Below are positions 63,280-64,000 of a stretch of 64,000 nt of DNA, piece by piece. The notes below the pieces were generated by a model. That model saw only the letters and a list, made by a program, of their open reading frames with translations, was not told where the DNA came from and did not search any database. This stretch comes from Mycobacterium terramassiliense. GTDB taxonomy: Bacteria; Actinomycetota; Actinomycetes; Mycobacteriales; Mycobacteriaceae. The stretch lies in the NCBI RefSeq assembly GCF_900157385.1, contig NZ_LT717700.1, positions 1 to 64,000 of the forward strand, written 5' to 3'. Numbering within the stretch: the stretch's first letter is position 1; each line of letters opens with the position of its first letter. Both the position numbers and the translations under genes were made by a program.

Positions 63280-64000
63280 CTACAGCATGCAGGAGACGCA
63301 GCCCTCGACCTCGGTGCCTTCCAGCGCCATCTGCCGCAAGCGGATGTAGTAGAGCGTCTTGATTCCCTTGCGCCAGGCGTAGATCTGCGCCTTGTTCACG
63401 TCGCGGGTGGTGGCGGTGTCCTTGAAGAACAGCGTCAGGCTCAGCCCCTGGTCCACGTGCTGGGTGGCCGCGGCGTAGGTGTCGATGATCTTCTCGTAAC
63501 CGATCTCGTAGGCGTCCTGGTAGTACTCCAGGTTGTCGTTGGTCATGTAGGGCGCCGGGTAGTAGACCCGCCCGATCTTGCCCTCCTTGCGGATCTCGAC
63601 CTTCGAGACGATGGGGTGGATCGATGACGTCGAGTGGTTGATGTAGGAGATCGACCCGGTCGGCGGCACCGCCTGCAGGTTTTGGTTGTAGATGCCGTTC
63701 GCCTGGACCGACTCCTTGAGCCGCTTCCAATCGTCCTGCGTAGGGATGCGAATGTCCGCGTCCGCGAACAGCCGTCGCACCTTGTCGGTGGCGGGCTCCC
63801 AGACCTGCTCGGTGTACTTGTCGAAGAACTCCCCCGAGGCGTACTTGGACTTCTCGAACCCCTTAAAGCGCGTGCCGCGCTCGATCGCGATGCGGTTGGA
63901 GGCCCGCAGCGCGTGATACAGCACCGTGTAGAAGTAGATGTTGGTGAAGTCGACGCCTTCTTCGGACCCGTAGAAGACGCCCTCCCGCGCCAGGTAGCCG
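63280..64000 (-). CDS. nrdE: class Ib ribonucleotide reductase alpha subunit NrdE, 5' part outside window
   Basis: About 240 C-terminal residues are visible. The region [26 protein letters not shown] belongs to the NrdE substrate-binding barrel, and [35 protein letters not shown] is a conserved C-terminal segment. The protein ends EGCVSCML, the redox-active Cys-x2-Cys tail reduced by NrdH. The frame continues past base 64000. It works with NrdF2 to reduce ribonucleoside diphosphates. An HD-like gene follows directly. Confidence 0.96.
   Translation of the reverse strand, partial: GYLAREGVFYGSEEGVDFTNIYFYTVLYHALRASNRIAIERGTRFKGFEKSKYASGEFFDKYTEQVWEPATDKVRRLFADADIRIPTQDDWKRLKESVQANGIYNQNLQAVPPTGSISYINHSTSSIHPIVSKVEIRKEGKIGRVYYPAPYMTNDNLEYYQDAYEIGYEKIIDTYAAATQHVDQGLSLTLFFKDTATTRDVNKAQIYAWRKGIKTLYYIRLRQMALEGTEVEGCVSCML

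Overview
The window is a high-GC actinobacterial chromosome segment from a Mycobacterium, most likely a slow grower near the M. avium complex or M. simiae group (species is inference). A PE/PGRS protein is present, and the backbone keeps the gene order of M. tuberculosis Rv3015c to Rv3051c: MetE-like protein, lpqA, mnmA, iscS, acyltransferase/GNAT pair, etfA/etfB, the Rv3030-Rv3032 polymethylated-polysaccharide genes, Rv3033-Rv3041c, serB2, ctaD, fecB, adhC, Rv3046c, nrdF2, a flavin monooxygenase with its TetR neighbour, and nrdE. No tRNA, rRNA or CRISPR was seen.

Layout. 1-6.8 kb: PE protein, MetE-like protein, lipoprotein, tRNA thiolation (mnmA, iscS), and an acyltransferase/N-acyltransferase pair. 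6.8-8.7 kb: electron-transfer flavoprotein with a perfect terminator hairpin. 9-12.6 kb: methyltransferase, GH57 enzyme and glucosyltransferase of methylglucose lipopolysaccharide type. 12.6-35 kb: an island between the Rv3032 and Rv3033 homologues. It holds a nine-gene carotenoid operon (crtE, crtI, crtB, crtYc, crtYd, methyltransferase, crtU-like, Rieske protein, DUF2784), a reverse operon (SOUL haem-binding protein, TspO, type 2 IPP isomerase, glycosyltransferase), two MarR regulators, two MMPL transporters, a second TspO and a DNA photolyase. 35-50.1 kb: conserved mycobacterial backbone. 50.1-55.3 kb: a scarred segment bounded by two directly repeated copies of the nrdF 3' end. It contains an IS21-family element, two frameshifted genes and an unusual lower-GC gene pair with tandem repeats. 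55.3-64 kb: nrdF2 with paired NrdR-like boxes, a desaturase/SRPBCC/TetR module, a universal stress protein, a Baeyer-Villiger-type monooxygenase, TetR, an HD-like protein and the 3' part of nrdE.

How the genes fit together. The island reads as a photoprotection unit: isoprenoid supply (idi2, crtE), phytoene formation and desaturation (crtB, crtI), beta-cyclisation (crtYc/crtYd), ring aromatisation (crtU-like) and probable further tailoring. Porphyrin-handling proteins (SOUL, TspO) and photolyase sit beside it. Three promoters in the island carry the same roughly 28-bp AT-rich palindromic element: crtE, the divergent SOUL/mmpL1 promoters, and the divergent marR2/mmpL2 promoters. This makes a local MarR-controlled regulon the best hypothesis, and together with the duplicated MarR/MMPL/TspO genes it is the most interesting feature of the window. 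The second is the nrdF 3'-end duplication, whose two copies encode the same 26-residue tail with only synonymous differences, as expected of an integration or allele-replacement scar.
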